From contig JAEXHI010000034.1 of assembly GCA_023450085.1 (NCBI GenBank), positions 1 to 64,000 of the forward strand: DNA of 64,000 nt, written 5' to 3'. This document shows positions 26,004 to 34,624 of this stretch, piece by piece. Position 1 is the stretch's first letter; each line of letters begins with the position of its first letter. This DNA comes from Bacteroidota bacterium. GTDB taxonomy: Bacteria; Bacteroidota; Bacteroidia; Sphingobacteriales; Sphingobacteriaceae. The position numbers and the translations under genes are program-made. The notes under the pieces are model-generated. The model did not search any database. It worked only from the letters and a program-made list of their open reading frames with translations, and was not told where the DNA came from.

Positions 26004-26540
26004 TTAAACAGATCCCAACAAAAACTCATCAATGGCTTCAACAGCATGTTTAAAACGCTCCTCTCCAATACCTGATATTACAGTATATTTAGCATCCAAA
26101 GCTTTTAATTCCTTGTGCCAAACTTCCATGAAATGTTCTCGCTGGTTAGGGAAATCTCTCAAAGGGTCATCTTGCCAAGGCAAATCAATATCCAGCAGAA
26201 TGTAAAAGTCGTAAGGACGATTTTCAAGTGCATCTAATACTATTTTAGGAGTATTTCCAAAAAAAGCATCACTCCAAATCTTTACCGTTAAAAAAGTAGT
26301 GTCACAGATTACAAAGTCTGTTTCAGCCATCGCCAAAACCGACTCTTCAAGGGCCAACTGTCCATGAAACATATTCACTTCATCTTGCAATGTGCAAGGT
26401 TCCGTTAAAGCCTCACAATAATAACGGGCATACTCTGGCACCCAAGGCACTTGATAGTATTTAGCCAATTGCAACGAAATGGTAGATTTCCCAGTACTTT
26501 CAGGACCAACAATGGCCACTTTTTTAATCTGCTTGTTCAC
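26004..26540 (-). CDS. NadR-type nicotinamide riboside kinase (AAA P-loop)
   Basis: 178 residues corresponding to the kinase domain of NadR: Walker A GPESTGKS at residues 12-19, WVPEYARYY, and ILLDIDLPWQDDPLRDFPNQR near the C-terminal third. It likely phosphorylates nicotinamide riboside imported by PnuC. Its start overlaps the pnuC end by 17 bp, so they are one operon. The NMN adenylyltransferase and repressor domains of E. coli NadR are absent. Some homologues beside PnuC-like proteins act on thiamine instead, which sequence alone does not exclude. Confidence 0.88.
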   Translation of the reverse strand: MNKQIKKVAIVGPESTGKSTISLQLAKYYQVPWVPEYARYYCEALTEPCTLQDEVNMFHGQLALEESVLAMAETDFVICDTTFLTVKIWSDAFFGNTPKIVLDALENRPYDFYILLDIDLPWQDDPLRDFPNQREHFMEVWHKELKALDAKYTVISGIGEERFKHAVEAIDEFLLGSV

Positions 26541-27141
26541 GATAAGTCTTTCTCCAATCCAAATATCCCTTTAAAGCTATAATAACCAAAATAGCATATA
26601 GTATAGCATATAAATTAAGCTCTTTATAAATTAATAAGGGTACATAACAAATATCAACCACTATCCACAAAATCCAATTCTCAAGAATTTTTCGGGTAAG
26701 CATAATTTGTGCGACGAAACTTACTGCCGTGCAAAAACCATCTTCATACGGCACATTGGAAGGTGTGTAGCGATCCAAAAAATATCCTAGTACCGCCGTA
26801 AGAACAGCAATGGACAAAATGGCATAAATCCAGTGTTTCCAACCTATACTCACTACAGGCTTGCTATCCTCCTTCTTTTTCTTTATCCAAAACCACCAAC
26901 CGTAAAACGCAGTGAACAGAAAATAAAACTGTAACGCAAAATCTCCAAACAAATGACTCTTGTAAAAGAGTACTGCGCTAATCACAATACTAAGTATAGA
27001 AATCGGCCAATTCCATATATTTTCTTTAGCTGCCAAATAAATGCAAGCTAAAGTACTTACAAACCCAAGCCACTCAAGCCATGAGGTGTGCTGAAACTGT
27101 TGAAGCAATTGTTGCCAAAAATTGGCTTCGAGAATTAACAT
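26524..27141 (-). CDS. pnuC: PnuC-family nicotinamide riboside transporter
   Basis: 205 residues with about seven hydrophobic segments. Family motifs include LEWLGFVSTLACIYLAAKEN, WNWPISILSIVISAVLFYK and the Trp-rich FYGWWFW. Facilitates uptake of nicotinamide riboside, trapped inside by the adjacent kinase. No riboswitch-like fold (for example the TPP CTGAGA core) was found upstream. The promoter's -7 element ends 4 bp before the ATG, so the mRNA is probably leaderless. Confidence 0.9.
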   Translation of the reverse strand: MLILEANFWQQLLQQFQHTSWLEWLGFVSTLACIYLAAKENIWNWPISILSIVISAVLFYKSHLFGDFALQFYFLFTAFYGWWFWIKKKKEDSKPVVSIGWKHWIYAILSIAVLTAVLGYFLDRYTPSNVPYEDGFCTAVSFVAQIMLTRKILENWILWIVVDICYVPLLIYKELNLYAILYAILVIIALKGYLDWRKTYREQAD

Positions 27142-27145
27142 TAAT

Positions 27146-27179
27146 CAAATATAGAGGTAAGTTATGTTTTAGCCACAAA
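27146..27179 (-). promoter_or_regulatory. Promoter of pnuC and kinase operon
   Basis: On the minus strand TTTG (complement of 27176-27179) and TATATTTG (complement of 27146-27153) are separated by 22 bp, a full Bacteroidota promoter. The pnuC ATG begins 4 bp after the -7 element. Confidence 0.65.
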
Positions 27180-27679
27180 TGCACAGATTTTTTCTTGCAC
27201 ATTCTACAACCTAATAAATATCCAGTATCATTTATTATGAAATAAGAATTTTGTATATCTCCGGCAAACCAAAAGGGCTATAAAAAAGAATTCCGGTAGG
27301 GAACAACCCCTACCGGAAAATAAACCAAACAAACTATTTATGAAGAATACCCTCTTGCGAGGATGCTTTAGATCAAATTTTCAATTTATTTTGCTGTCTT
27401 AATCATCAATCTGTTTCAACAACAATTATAAAACTCTATTTGTTTGCTTTTATTACAACATTTTTGCCAATCTTTAAAAATCACCTATTTCATGACGCTT
27501 ACATGACCTTTAATGGTGGTACATCGTGTTTAAAGCACACTATAGCATTTTTTATTTTTTCAAAATCTCAAAAGATTATTTTATCGTGGTCTGCCGTTAT
27601 TGCATTATCTACAGAACACCAGCTGACATATAGCCCTATAAAACGGACAGTGTAGCATAAAATATACAAGTGTATTGTT
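27180..27679. other. Roughly 500-bp AT-rich gap, no convincing gene
   Basis: Between the pnuC promoter and the sugar-dehydrogenase stop. It contains one strong minus-strand terminator (27283-27318) and otherwise AT-rich sequence. A 71-codon plus-strand frame at 27440-27655 has no start context or recognisable composition. No tRNA-like cloverleaf and no exact minus-strand TAnnTTTG was seen, so a small RNA ending at the hairpin is possible but unsupported. Confidence 0.5.
27283..27318 (-). terminator. Strong minus-strand terminator upstream of pnuC
   Basis: Perfect 11-bp stem TTCCGGTAGGG (27291-27301) / CCCTACCGGAA (27308-27318), loop of six, with an A-run at 27282-27290 that reads as TTCTTTTTT on the minus strand. 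It lies 360 bp beyond the stop of the sugar dehydrogenase, so it ends a long 3' untranslated region or an unannotated short transcript. Confidence 0.85.
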
Positions 27680-28999
27680 CTATTTCACGGCCACTCGCCA
27701 AATAATGCCACTGACATCATCTGCCACCAAAAGCGACCCGTCAGGCAAAACAGCAACACCTACAGGCCTGCCATAAACCTCGCTCTTATCACCATCAGCG
27801 ATAAAACCTGTTAAAAAATCCTGCAATGCCCCAGCGGGCTTACCATCTTTAAATGGGACAAAGGCTACTTTGTAACCACTAAATTTCGAGCGGTTCCAAG
27901 AGCCATGTTGTCCGATAAAAGCACCACCCTGATATTTCACAGGAAATTTATTATTGGTATAAAAAGCCAACCCAAGAGAAGCAGTATGCGAACCTACTGC
28001 CACATCAGGCACAATGGTTTTCTTTACCAACTCCGGATTAGCTCCCTTCAACCTAGGATCCTCATGCTGTCCGAAATATGCATAGGGCCAGCCATAAAAC
28101 GCCCCTTGTTTCACACTGGTGATATAGTCAGGCACCAAATCGTCACCCAAACCATCACGTTCGTTTACCGCAGTCCATAACGCATTAGTGGTAGGCGCCC
28201 AATCCATTCCAACCGGATTACGCAAACCGCTCGCAAAAATACGTTCACCTGTACCATCAGGGTTGACCTCCAAAATGGCAGCCCTTCTCACTTCGTGTTC
28301 CATGCCATTTTCGCCCACATTACTTCCAGACCCTACCGAGATATAAATTTTATCCTTGTTTTTACTCACTAAAAGATTTCTTGTCCAATGGTTATTATAG
28401 CCACCAGCAGGCAATTCCACTATTTTTTTACCTACTCCAGTAATTTTCGTGTCTCCAGATTTATAAGGGAAAACCCAAAGCCCATCGGTGTTGGCCACGT
28501 AAAAGGAATTTCCAACGAACGCCATTCCATAAGGTTGGTTCAACCCAGTTAAAAAAGTAGTCCTAACTTCTGGTACGCCATCTTGATTGCTATCCCTGAA
28601 CAGTAAAATGGTATTTACACTTTTGCCAGAGACTTCAGATTTGGCTTTCCCTGAAATTTTATTGACCACCTGTTCGGCCGTACTCCGCTCAGAATTGGAT
28701 AAAGCCACAAGAATATCGCCATTAGGGGCAACCACAATATTACGAGGGCTTTTCATTTGATCGGCAAATTTACTGACAACAAAACCATCTGGTGCCACTG
28801 GCATTTTATCGGCAGGCCAGCCAATCACTTTACTAAAATTATTTTTAGAAGCAGTAGTATCTGGCGCTGGCAGATTTAAGGTATCTACATCAGCAGTCGC
28901 ATGCACCGTATCAGCAGTTTCACTTTTCTTATTTGAACTGTTACAAGCCGCAAACATTGAAGCTGAAAGGATTAAAAAGGACAGGTATTTTGTTGTCAT
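27680..28999 (-). CDS. PQQ-dependent sugar dehydrogenase-like lipoprotein (GSDH/sorbosone dehydrogenase family)
   Basis: 439 residues. Lipoprotein signal with MFAAC lipobox (Cys19), then a low-complexity Thr/Asp linker and a six-bladed beta-propeller of the soluble glucose dehydrogenase type (GFVVSKFADQMKSPRNIVVA, SGSNVGENGMEHEVRRAAIL, FASGLRNPVGMDWAP, GQHGSWNRSKFSGYKV). Members oxidise sugars with PQQ at the cell surface, but many Bacteroidota homologues have no demonstrated activity and PQQ synthesis genes are not visible here. Stands alone. Confidence 0.85.
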   Translation of the reverse strand: MTTKYLSFLILSASMFAACNSSNKKSETADTVHATADVDTLNLPAPDTTASKNNFSKVIGWPADKMPVAPDGFVVSKFADQMKSPRNIVVAPNGDILVALSNSERSTAEQVVNKISGKAKSEVSGKSVNTILLFRDSNQDGVPEVRTTFLTGLNQPYGMAFVGNSFYVANTDGLWVFPYKSGDTKITGVGKKIVELPAGGYNNHWTRNLLVSKNKDKIYISVGSGSNVGENGMEHEVRRAAILEVNPDGTGERIFASGLRNPVGMDWAPTTNALWTAVNERDGLGDDLVPDYITSVKQGAFYGWPYAYFGQHEDPRLKGANPELVKKTIVPDVAVGSHTASLGLAFYTNNKFPVKYQGGAFIGQHGSWNRSKFSGYKVAFVPFKDGKPAGALQDFLTGFIADGDKSEVYGRPVGVAVLPDGSLLVADDVSGIIWRVAVK

Positions 29000-29323
29000 A
29001 TCTTTAGTTTTTATTTAGCACTGCCTATTTAAACAGCCAAGTGATAAAGTTGTTTTCACTATATCAACAAGTTAAGCAGCCAAGCTTCACCATCACCCAC
29101 TATTAAAAGCCTTTGGAAACACGTAAAAACATCCTTGTCAAATCGCATATTCTGTATCATTTCAACCGATCAATATATTTTAAAATAATCGCCAAAAATT
29201 TGATCAGCAAATTGTATCTTTGCATCCCGACAGAGATGTTGGGATTTTCGTTTTATAGCAAGAGGAATTCTCCCAGCTATCGGTCAGTTAGACTATCACT
29301 TTAGACTTTTTTAAAAATCCCAC
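29000..29323 (+). promoter_or_regulatory. carB promoter and structured leader
   Basis: A perfect -7 element TATCTTTG lies at 29215-29222. The leader of about 95 nt has two possible hairpins: ATCCC/GGGAT (29224-29228 with 29250-29254) and ATAGC/GCTAT further on. This suggests a regulatory leader, but no T-run terminator forms and no known riboswitch was recognised. The 5' part of the gap (29000-29200) is AT-rich with no gene. Confidence 0.5.
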
Positions 29324-32221
29324 ATGCCTAAAGACACTTCCATCAATTCAGTATTGATCATCGGATCTGGACCTATTATTATTGGACAAGCCTGCGAATT
29401 TGACTATTCTGGTTCACAAGCTGCACTTTCTTTAAAAGAGGAAGGAGTTAAAGTTTCGATCATTAACTCTAATCCGGCTACCATTATGACCGACAAGGTA
29501 ATTGGTGACCACGTTTATTTAAAACCTCTAACACTCGAATCAATTGACGAGATTTTAACGGAACACAAAAACAATCCCAATTTACCTACTATTGATGCGG
29601 TTTTGCCTACTATGGGTGGACAAACTGCACTGAACCTTTGCGTAGATGCCGAGGAAAGAGGTTTATGGAAAAAACACAACGTTAGAATTATTGGTGTTGA
29701 TGTTGCTGCAATTGACAAAACTGAAAACAGAGAGTCTTTCCGCCAATTAATGGTTGATATAGGCGTTGGTGTTGCTACTTCAAAAATTGCCAATTCATTT
29801 TTAGAAGGTAAAGAAGCCGCACAAGAAATTGGCTTTCCATTGGTAATTCGCCCTTCTTATACGCTGGGTGGCTACGGTGGTGGCTTTGTACACAAAAAAG
29901 AAGAATTTGACGCAGCCCTTAAACGCGGTTTAGAAGCTTCACCAACCCACGAGGTTTTGGTAGAGCAAGCGGTTTTAGGCTGGAAAGAATACGAGTTAGA
30001 GTTACTAAGAGACAGCAATGATAACGTAATCATCATCTGCTCTATCGAGAACTTCGACCCAATGGGTATCCACACTGGAGATTCGATTACCGTTGCTCCT
30101 GCAATGACTTTATCAGATCGTTGCTACCAAGAGATGCGTAACCAAGCCATCAAAATGATGCGTGCCATTGGTAATTTTGCTGGTGGTTGTAACGTACAAT
30201 TCTCAGTGAACCCTGATAACGATGACATCATTGCGATCGAGATTAACCCACGTGTATCTCGTTCATCAGCATTGGCAAGTAAAGCTACCGGTTATCCAAT
30301 TGCTAAAATTGCTGCTAAATTGGCTATCGGTTACAACTTAGATGAAATCGAAAACCAAATCACAAAAACGACTTCGGCTTATTTCGAGCCAACTTTAGAT
30401 TATGTGATCGTAAAAATCCCTCGCTTTAACTTCGACAAATTCAAAGGTGCCAACATGGAACTTGGCTTGCAGATGAAGGCTGTAGGTGAGGTAATGGGTA
30501 TTGGCCGCAGTTTTAACGAAGCCTTACAAAAAGCTTGTCAGAGTTTAGAGATTGGCCGTGCTGGTATTGGTTCAGATGGTCGTCAAAAACGCGATATCGA
30601 AGAGATCATGCATGGCTTACAACATCCAAGCTGGAACCGCGTGTTCTTAATTAAGGATGCGATGAGCATGGGTGTGCCATTAGAGTCTATTCGCAAAGCG
30701 ACTAAGATTGATAAATGGTTCTTAAACCAAATACAAGAGTTGGTAACGTTAGAAACTGAGTTGAAACGCTACTCGTTAAATAATATCCCTAGAGATTTCT
30801 TCTTCAACCTTAAACAAAAAGGTTTCTCTGATATTCAAATTGCCTTCATTTTAGGCAACGTAACCGAGGACGATGTTTACAACCGTCGTAAGGAACTGAA
30901 CATTAGAAGAGCTTATAAAATGGTTGATACTTGTGCTGCCGAGTTTGCTGCACAAACGCCATATTTCTACTCTACTTTTGAAGAGACTCCAAAACAAATT
31001 TCTCTAGTAACAGGCGAAGTTCTATCTGAAGGAGATGAGCTAGGCACCAACGAATCAATCGTTTCTGACAAGAAAAAGGTAATTGTATTAGGTTCAGGCC
31101 CTAACCGTATCGGTCAAGGTATTGAGTTTGATTACTCTTGCGTACACGGTTTGTTGGCGGCAAAAGAAAACAACTTCGAAGCCATCATGATCAACTGTAA
31201 CCCAGAAACGGTAAGTACAGACTTTAACATGGCCAACAAGCTTTACTTTGAGCCTGTTTTCTGGGAGCACGTGCGTGAAATCATCGACCTAGAAAATCCA
31301 GTTGGAGTAATTGTTCAATTAGGCGGTCAAACTGCTCTGAAAATGGCAGAAAAACTGCACGAAAACAACATCCGTATCATTGGTACTTCTTATGAAGACA
31401 TGGATATTGCTGAGGATCGTGGTAGCTTCTCTGACTTATTGAAAGAATTAGATATTCCTTATCCAAAATACGGTGTTGCCGAAAATGCTGAAGAAGCGAT
31501 TAAAGTAGCTAATGAAGTAGGTTATCCGGTATTGGTTCGCCCAAGTTACGTATTAGGTGGCCAAGGCATGAGCATCGTAATTAACGACGAGGACTTAGAA
31601 AGTGCGGTAGTTAAATTGCTAGGTGACCTTCCTGGAAACCGTGTGTTGATTGACCACTTCTTGGACAGAGCAGAAGAAACTGAATCTGACTCGATCTGCG
31701 ATGGTGAAGACGTGCATATTGTTGGTTTAATGGAACACATTGAACCTGCAGGTATCCACTCGGGCGATTCAAGTGCAGTATTGCCTCCATTCAGCTTGTC
31801 TGACAAGGTAATTGCCGACATGGAGAGTTACTCTAAAAAAATTGCCAAAGCACTTAACGTAATTGGCTTGTTGAACATCCAGTTTGCAGTTAAAGACGAT
31901 AAAGTATACGTTATCGAGGCTAACCCTCGTGCATCTCGTACTGTCCCTTTCATTGCTAAAGCTTACGATGTTCCTTACATCAATATTGCAGCTAGAATTA
32001 TGCTAGGTGTAAACAAATTGAAAGATTTTAACATCGAGCGCAAGCTACAGGGATATGCCATTAAAGAGCCTGTTTTCTCTTACAACAAATTCCCTGAAGT
32101 GGCGAAAGAACTAGGACCAGAAATGAAGTCTACTGGTGAAGCAATCCGTTTCATCAAAGATTTGGAAGATCCTTACTTCTTACAACTTGTGAAAGATAAA
32201 TCAATGTATTTGTCGAAATAA
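29324..32221 (+). CDS. carB: Carbamoyl-phosphate synthase large subunit, lacking the allosteric domain
   Basis: Makes carbamoyl phosphate from bicarbonate, ATP and ammonia (supplied by CarA) for pyrimidine and arginine synthesis. Two homologous ATP-grasp halves are seen: the first begins SVLIIGSGPIIIGQACEFDY, the second KVIVLGSGPNRIGQGIEFDY near residue 590; EINPRVSRSSALASKATGYP and EANPRASRTVPFIAKAYDVP are the matching ATP-grasp motifs. At 965 residues it is about 100 shorter than the E. coli enzyme and stops right after the second ATP-grasp (MKSTGEAIRFIKDLEDPYF), so the MGS-like domain binding IMP/UMP/ornithine is absent. Shorter CarBs are known in Bacteroidota. carA is not adjacent. Confidence 0.95.
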   Translation: MPKDTSINSVLIIGSGPIIIGQACEFDYSGSQAALSLKEEGVKVSIINSNPATIMTDKVIGDHVYLKPLTLESIDEILTEHKNNPNLPTIDAVLPTMGGQTALNLCVDAEERGLWKKHNVRIIGVDVAAIDKTENRESFRQLMVDIGVGVATSKIANSFLEGKEAAQEIGFPLVIRPSYTLGGYGGGFVHKKEEFDAALKRGLEASPTHEVLVEQAVLGWKEYELELLRDSNDNVIIICSIENFDPMGIHTGDSITVAPAMTLSDRCYQEMRNQAIKMMRAIGNFAGGCNVQFSVNPDNDDIIAIEINPRVSRSSALASKATGYPIAKIAAKLAIGYNLDEIENQITKTTSAYFEPTLDYVIVKIPRFNFDKFKGANMELGLQMKAVGEVMGIGRSFNEALQKACQSLEIGRAGIGSDGRQKRDIEEIMHGLQHPSWNRVFLIKDAMSMGVPLESIRKATKIDKWFLNQIQELVTLETELKRYSLNNIPRDFFFNLKQKGFSDIQIAFILGNVTEDDVYNRRKELNIRRAYKMVDTCAAEFAAQTPYFYSTFEETPKQISLVTGEVLSEGDELGTNESIVSDKKKVIVLGSGPNRIGQGIEFDYSCVHGLLAAKENNFEAIMINCNPETVSTDFNMANKLYFEPVFWEHVREIIDLENPVGVIVQLGGQTALKMAEKLHENNIRIIGTSYEDMDIAEDRGSFSDLLKELDIPYPKYGVAENAEEAIKVANEVGYPVLVRPSYVLGGQGMSIVINDEDLESAVVKLLGDLPGNRVLIDHFLDRAEETESDSICDGEDVHIVGLMEHIEPAGIHSGDSSAVLPPFSLSDKVIADMESYSKKIAKALNVIGLLNIQFAVKDDKVYVIEANPRASRTVPFIAKAYDVPYINIAARIMLGVNKLKDFNIERKLQGYAIKEPVFSYNKFPEVAKELGPEMKSTGEAIRFIKDLEDPYFLQLVKDKSMYLSK

Positions 32222-32233
32222 AACAAAGTATAA

Positions 32234-32254
32234 TGTCAGTCTGAGTTTATCGAA
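32234..32254 (+). repeat. Family-A repeat unit
   Basis: TGTCAGTCTGAGTTTATCGA plus one base, related to the CTGTCACGCTGAGTTTATCG and CATCCTGAGCCTGTCGAAGG units at 57251 and 54581. A further unit (TGTCAAATTGAGCTTGTCGA) lies at 32324-32344. These resemble the dispersed TGTCATCCTGAGC-type intergenic repeats widespread in Bacteroidota. Confidence 0.7.
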
Positions 32255-32270
32255 GACACAGCATAAAGAT

Positions 32271-32305
32271 AAAGTCCCTTAGCGCAAGTTAAGGGACTTT
32301 TTTTG
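32271..32305 (+). terminator. carB terminator
   Basis: Stem AAAGTCCCTTA (32271-32281) / TAAGGGACTTT (32290-32300), perfect, followed by a T-run to 32305. Confidence 0.9.
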
Positions 32306-32384
32306 TTATCAAACCGAGGAAGTTGTCAAATTGAGCTTGTCGAAATGTAATTCGAAGCGCAAATACAGCAAACTATTTAAAAAC

Positions 32385-32483
32385 AGTCCTGCTTTCCGCT
32401 GTATCTTTTTTGTCTTCAACAGCTCATCCCAATTATTCAGGAATCTCCAGAAGACAAAAAAGGATGCCGCTACAATCAGGGCT
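32385..32483. repeat. Family-B inverted-repeat element (99 bp)
   Basis: The left arm (32385-32417) begins AGTCCTGCTTTCCGCTGTAT; the right arm (32450-32483) is its imperfect reverse complement, sharing an exact TTTTTTGTCTTC/GAAGACAAAAAA inner stem. A second, nested example is at 54543-54697 and a fragment at 35151-35170. Confidence 0.75.
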
Positions 32484-32495
32484 ATTTAACTTTAG

Positions 32496-32684
32496 AAACT
32501 TACGAAGTTTTGAAAACTTCATAAGTTTTTATTGATGTGCCAGAACTTTGTTGGCAAACCTCACAGGTTTTTGAAACCTGAAAGGTTTTATCTAAACTAT
32601 TAAATTGTCAATCTGTTAGTTCTCTCCTATCGTCGAGATGACGTTAATCGGAGCATTCCTCATTTGGAGGAGTCAGAGGGGACG
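32496..32684 (+). repeat. Composite repeat 1 (palindrome C + D + E units)
   Basis: Ordered units: palindrome C AAACTTACGAAGTTTT with its complement (32496-32528), unit D AAACCTCACAGGTTT plus complement-like half (32556-32588), and unit E beginning TGTTAGTTCTCTCCTATCGT (32614-32684). The same order recurs at 34435-34608 on the other side of the DUF3137-LemA pair. A further D-type half AAACCTCATAGGTTT follows at 32708-32722. Confidence 0.8.
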
Positions 32685-32797
32685 ATTCATATTTTTGTTG
32701 TTGACTAAAACCTCATAGGTTTAATTTGCATCATGCAGATAAACCCATGAGATTTGCGGAACTTGAAAGCTTTTACCCCTTCTTTTTGTGCTTTATG

Positions 32798-32830
32798 AAA
32801 CTTACGAAGTTTTGAAAACTTCGTAAGTTT
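32798..32830. repeat. 33-bp palindromic repeat (family C)
   Basis: Perfect arms AAACTTACGAAGTTTT (32798-32813) and AAAACTTCGTAAGTTT (32815-32830) around one G. It lies 24 bp beyond the stop of the DUF3137 gene. The ends give it A/T runs, so it could serve as a weak terminator, but the identical unit elsewhere marks it as a repeat. Confidence 0.85.
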
Positions 32831-32854
32831 AAATTGGGCTAGGCAGCAAGCAAA

Positions 32855-33799
32855 CTACTGTTTAGTCCAAATACGAGTGTTCAAATCCAATTCCTCCACT
32901 ACGTGCAACATTAGTTTCAAAATACTCAAATCCTTTTGCAGCACATCTGCATTGAGCAGCGATTTAAAAATTGGCGCTTCGAAATAATTATGATTTAAAG
33001 GGAATGCGATATAAACGTTAGACCAAATGAATGATACTGAAATGGTAGAATTGGCATATTGGTTCAGCTCCAACAACTTCTCCATTAATGAAGGCGTTAA
33101 AATATACCTAGCTTCTATCTGGTCGCCGCTCTCAGTAATAAACATCTTGTCGAAGTTTACATTTTCAAGCTCAACAATACGTTTATTGCCCATTACGTTT
33201 TTCGAAAGCCATTTCCCTAATGCACCTCCAAAACCTCTTGGCCTTACTACGGTTAATCCGTTAAAGTTCTTGTTGAAATCTGCACAAAAGACAATCCCTT
33301 TAAAAATATCATGCCACTGGGTCTGCTTCCCGTTTTTAGTCTGGGTTTCCGTTTTATACTCAGCGTGAACTTCGGCAAAATGGATTTGTGTTTTATCTAT
33401 CTTGCCGTACACCAAATCTTCGGTTTTATATCGGTCTGGAGTTTGCGAAAACAAATAGCTATTGATAAAATCGTCCTCACTTATTCCTGATAGTGGATTG
33501 ATTTGTAAACTATCATTAAGGTGTCTTAATACACCACCAATGATTTTGTATTTGAAATCTAGCTTATATTCCTTGGTTTTTTTATTGACCAGAGCAAGCA
33601 TTACAAAGCCAACGATTAAACCTATAATTAGTAAAAGTATACCCGCTTCTATTACGCCCATCAGAGCAACTACGAGTAAACATGCAGCACCTATCCCCAT
33701 GCTCCAATAAGCCCTAGCATGTCGTTTTGCAAGGTATAGTCTTGATGTTTCCAGCTCGTTAAAAACTGGACCCATTTCTGGTAGGCTATGAAATTGCAT
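32855..33799 (-). CDS. DUF3137 domain membrane protein
   Basis: 314 residues. Two TM helices near 35-75 (AYWSMGIGAACLLVVALMGV and ILLLIIGLIVGFVMLALVNK) are followed by a cytosolic DUF3137 domain with DRYKTEDLVYGKIDKTQIHF and GIVFCADFNKNFNGLTVVRP. The function is unknown; family members usually follow lemA. The gene overlaps the LemA stop by one base (TAATG), so the pair is translationally coupled. Both genes sit inside a cluster of composite repeats. Confidence 0.88.
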   Translation of the reverse strand: MQFHSLPEMGPVFNELETSRLYLAKRHARAYWSMGIGAACLLVVALMGVIEAGILLLIIGLIVGFVMLALVNKKTKEYKLDFKYKIIGGVLRHLNDSLQINPLSGISEDDFINSYLFSQTPDRYKTEDLVYGKIDKTQIHFAEVHAEYKTETQTKNGKQTQWHDIFKGIVFCADFNKNFNGLTVVRPRGFGGALGKWLSKNVMGNKRIVELENVNFDKMFITESGDQIEARYILTPSLMEKLLELNQYANSTISVSFIWSNVYIAFPLNHNYFEAPIFKSLLNADVLQKDLSILKLMLHVVEELDLNTRIWTKQ

Positions 33800-34356
33800 T
33801 AGTTATTGAAAAGTTCCTTTGCGCTAATGTTCTTACGTTCTTCGGCTGGGATTTCTAATACAGGCATCGTTTGGTACCCCATCATTCCTGCGAAAATGCT
33901 GCTCGGGAACATCATTACTGCATTGTTGTAACTGGTCACCGCAGCATTATAAGTTCTACGGGCGGCAGCGATTTGTTCTTCGCTTTCTGTCCACGTACTT
34001 TGCAAATTAATAAAGTTTGTATTTGCCTTTAGGTCTGGATAATTTTCCACGTTCACCATTACTCCTCTTACCGCTGTACCCAATTGTAGGTCTAATTGTA
34101 CTTTTTCGGCATCAGATAAGTTTGCATTTGTACCCTGCGTACGCATTTGCGTGATTTTGGTCAACGTTTCGCTTTCGTACTGCATGTACTGCTTAATGGT
34201 TTCCACTAAATTTGGAATCAGGTCGTAACGTTTTTTCAGCATAACGTCAATAGCAGAAAATGCATTGGTCACTTGGTTTTTTTTACCAATTAATGAGTTG
34301 TAAACACCTATACCGATAAGCAATACAACAATGGCGATAATTCCTAAAATAATCAT
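33799..34356 (-). CDS. LemA family protein
   Basis: 185 residues: an N-terminal TM helix (IILGIIAIVVLLIGIGVYNS), then the conserved coiled helical LemA domain (QVTNAFSAIDVMLKKRYDLI, NVENYPDLKANTNFINLQ) and a short C-terminal tail. LemA proteins are membrane-anchored and of uncertain role. First gene of a two-gene operon with DUF3137. Both coding sequences are intact. Confidence 0.93.
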   Translation of the reverse strand: MIILGIIAIVVLLIGIGVYNSLIGKKNQVTNAFSAIDVMLKKRYDLIPNLVETIKQYMQYESETLTKITQMRTQGTNANLSDAEKVQLDLQLGTAVRGVMVNVENYPDLKANTNFINLQSTWTESEEQIAAARRTYNAAVTSYNNAVMMFPSSIFAGMMGYQTMPVLEIPAEERKNISAKELFNN

Positions 34357-34434
34357 AGTAAGTTGGTTTAATTGCTAATATACAAGATTGAGACGTAAAA
34401 ATTAAGGATTTATTGATTGCTTTTATGCTCTAGG

Positions 34435-34608
34435 AAACTTACGAAGATTTATGTACCAAAACTTTTTGGCAAACCTCGCAGGTTTTTGATACCTACAAGA
34501 TTTTATATATAACTAGCCCACTATTCTACAAAGTTGTTAGTTCTCTCCTATCGTCGAGATGACGTTAATCGGAGCACTTCCCTTCTTTTGGAGTGGGCAT
34601 GGGGAGGA
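34435..34608 (+). repeat. Composite repeat 2 (degraded C + D + E units)
   Basis: Half palindrome C AAACTTACGAAGATTT (34435-34450), unit D AAACCTCGCAGGTTTTTGAT (34471-34503) and unit E from TGTTAGTTCTCTCCTATCGT (34535-34608), in the same order and spacing as 32496-32684. Confidence 0.8.
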
Positions 34609-34624
34609 TTTTAGCCACTGGAAT

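Larger units (their letters stand above)
32222..32854. other. 633-bp repeat-rich intergenic region after carB
   Basis: Holds the carB terminator and at least seven repeat units: two family-A units, a family-B inverted repeat, two family-C palindromes, family-D motifs and one family-E unit. No reading frame of quality is present. The region ends at the DUF3137 gene on the opposite strand. Confidence 0.8.

Noticed and set aside
27142..27320. A riboswitch (TPP or NAD-type) ahead of pnuC
   Set aside because: The conserved TPP core was not found and the promoter lies directly before the ATG, leaving no leader to fold.
27440..27655. 71-codon plus-strand frame between pnuC and the sugar dehydrogenase
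   Set aside because: No promoter, no start context and a low-information composition; it lies in AT-rich DNA where long frames arise by chance.
29113..29304. 63-codon frame upstream of carB
   Set aside because: It runs across the carB promoter (29215-29222) and leader; no protein-like features.
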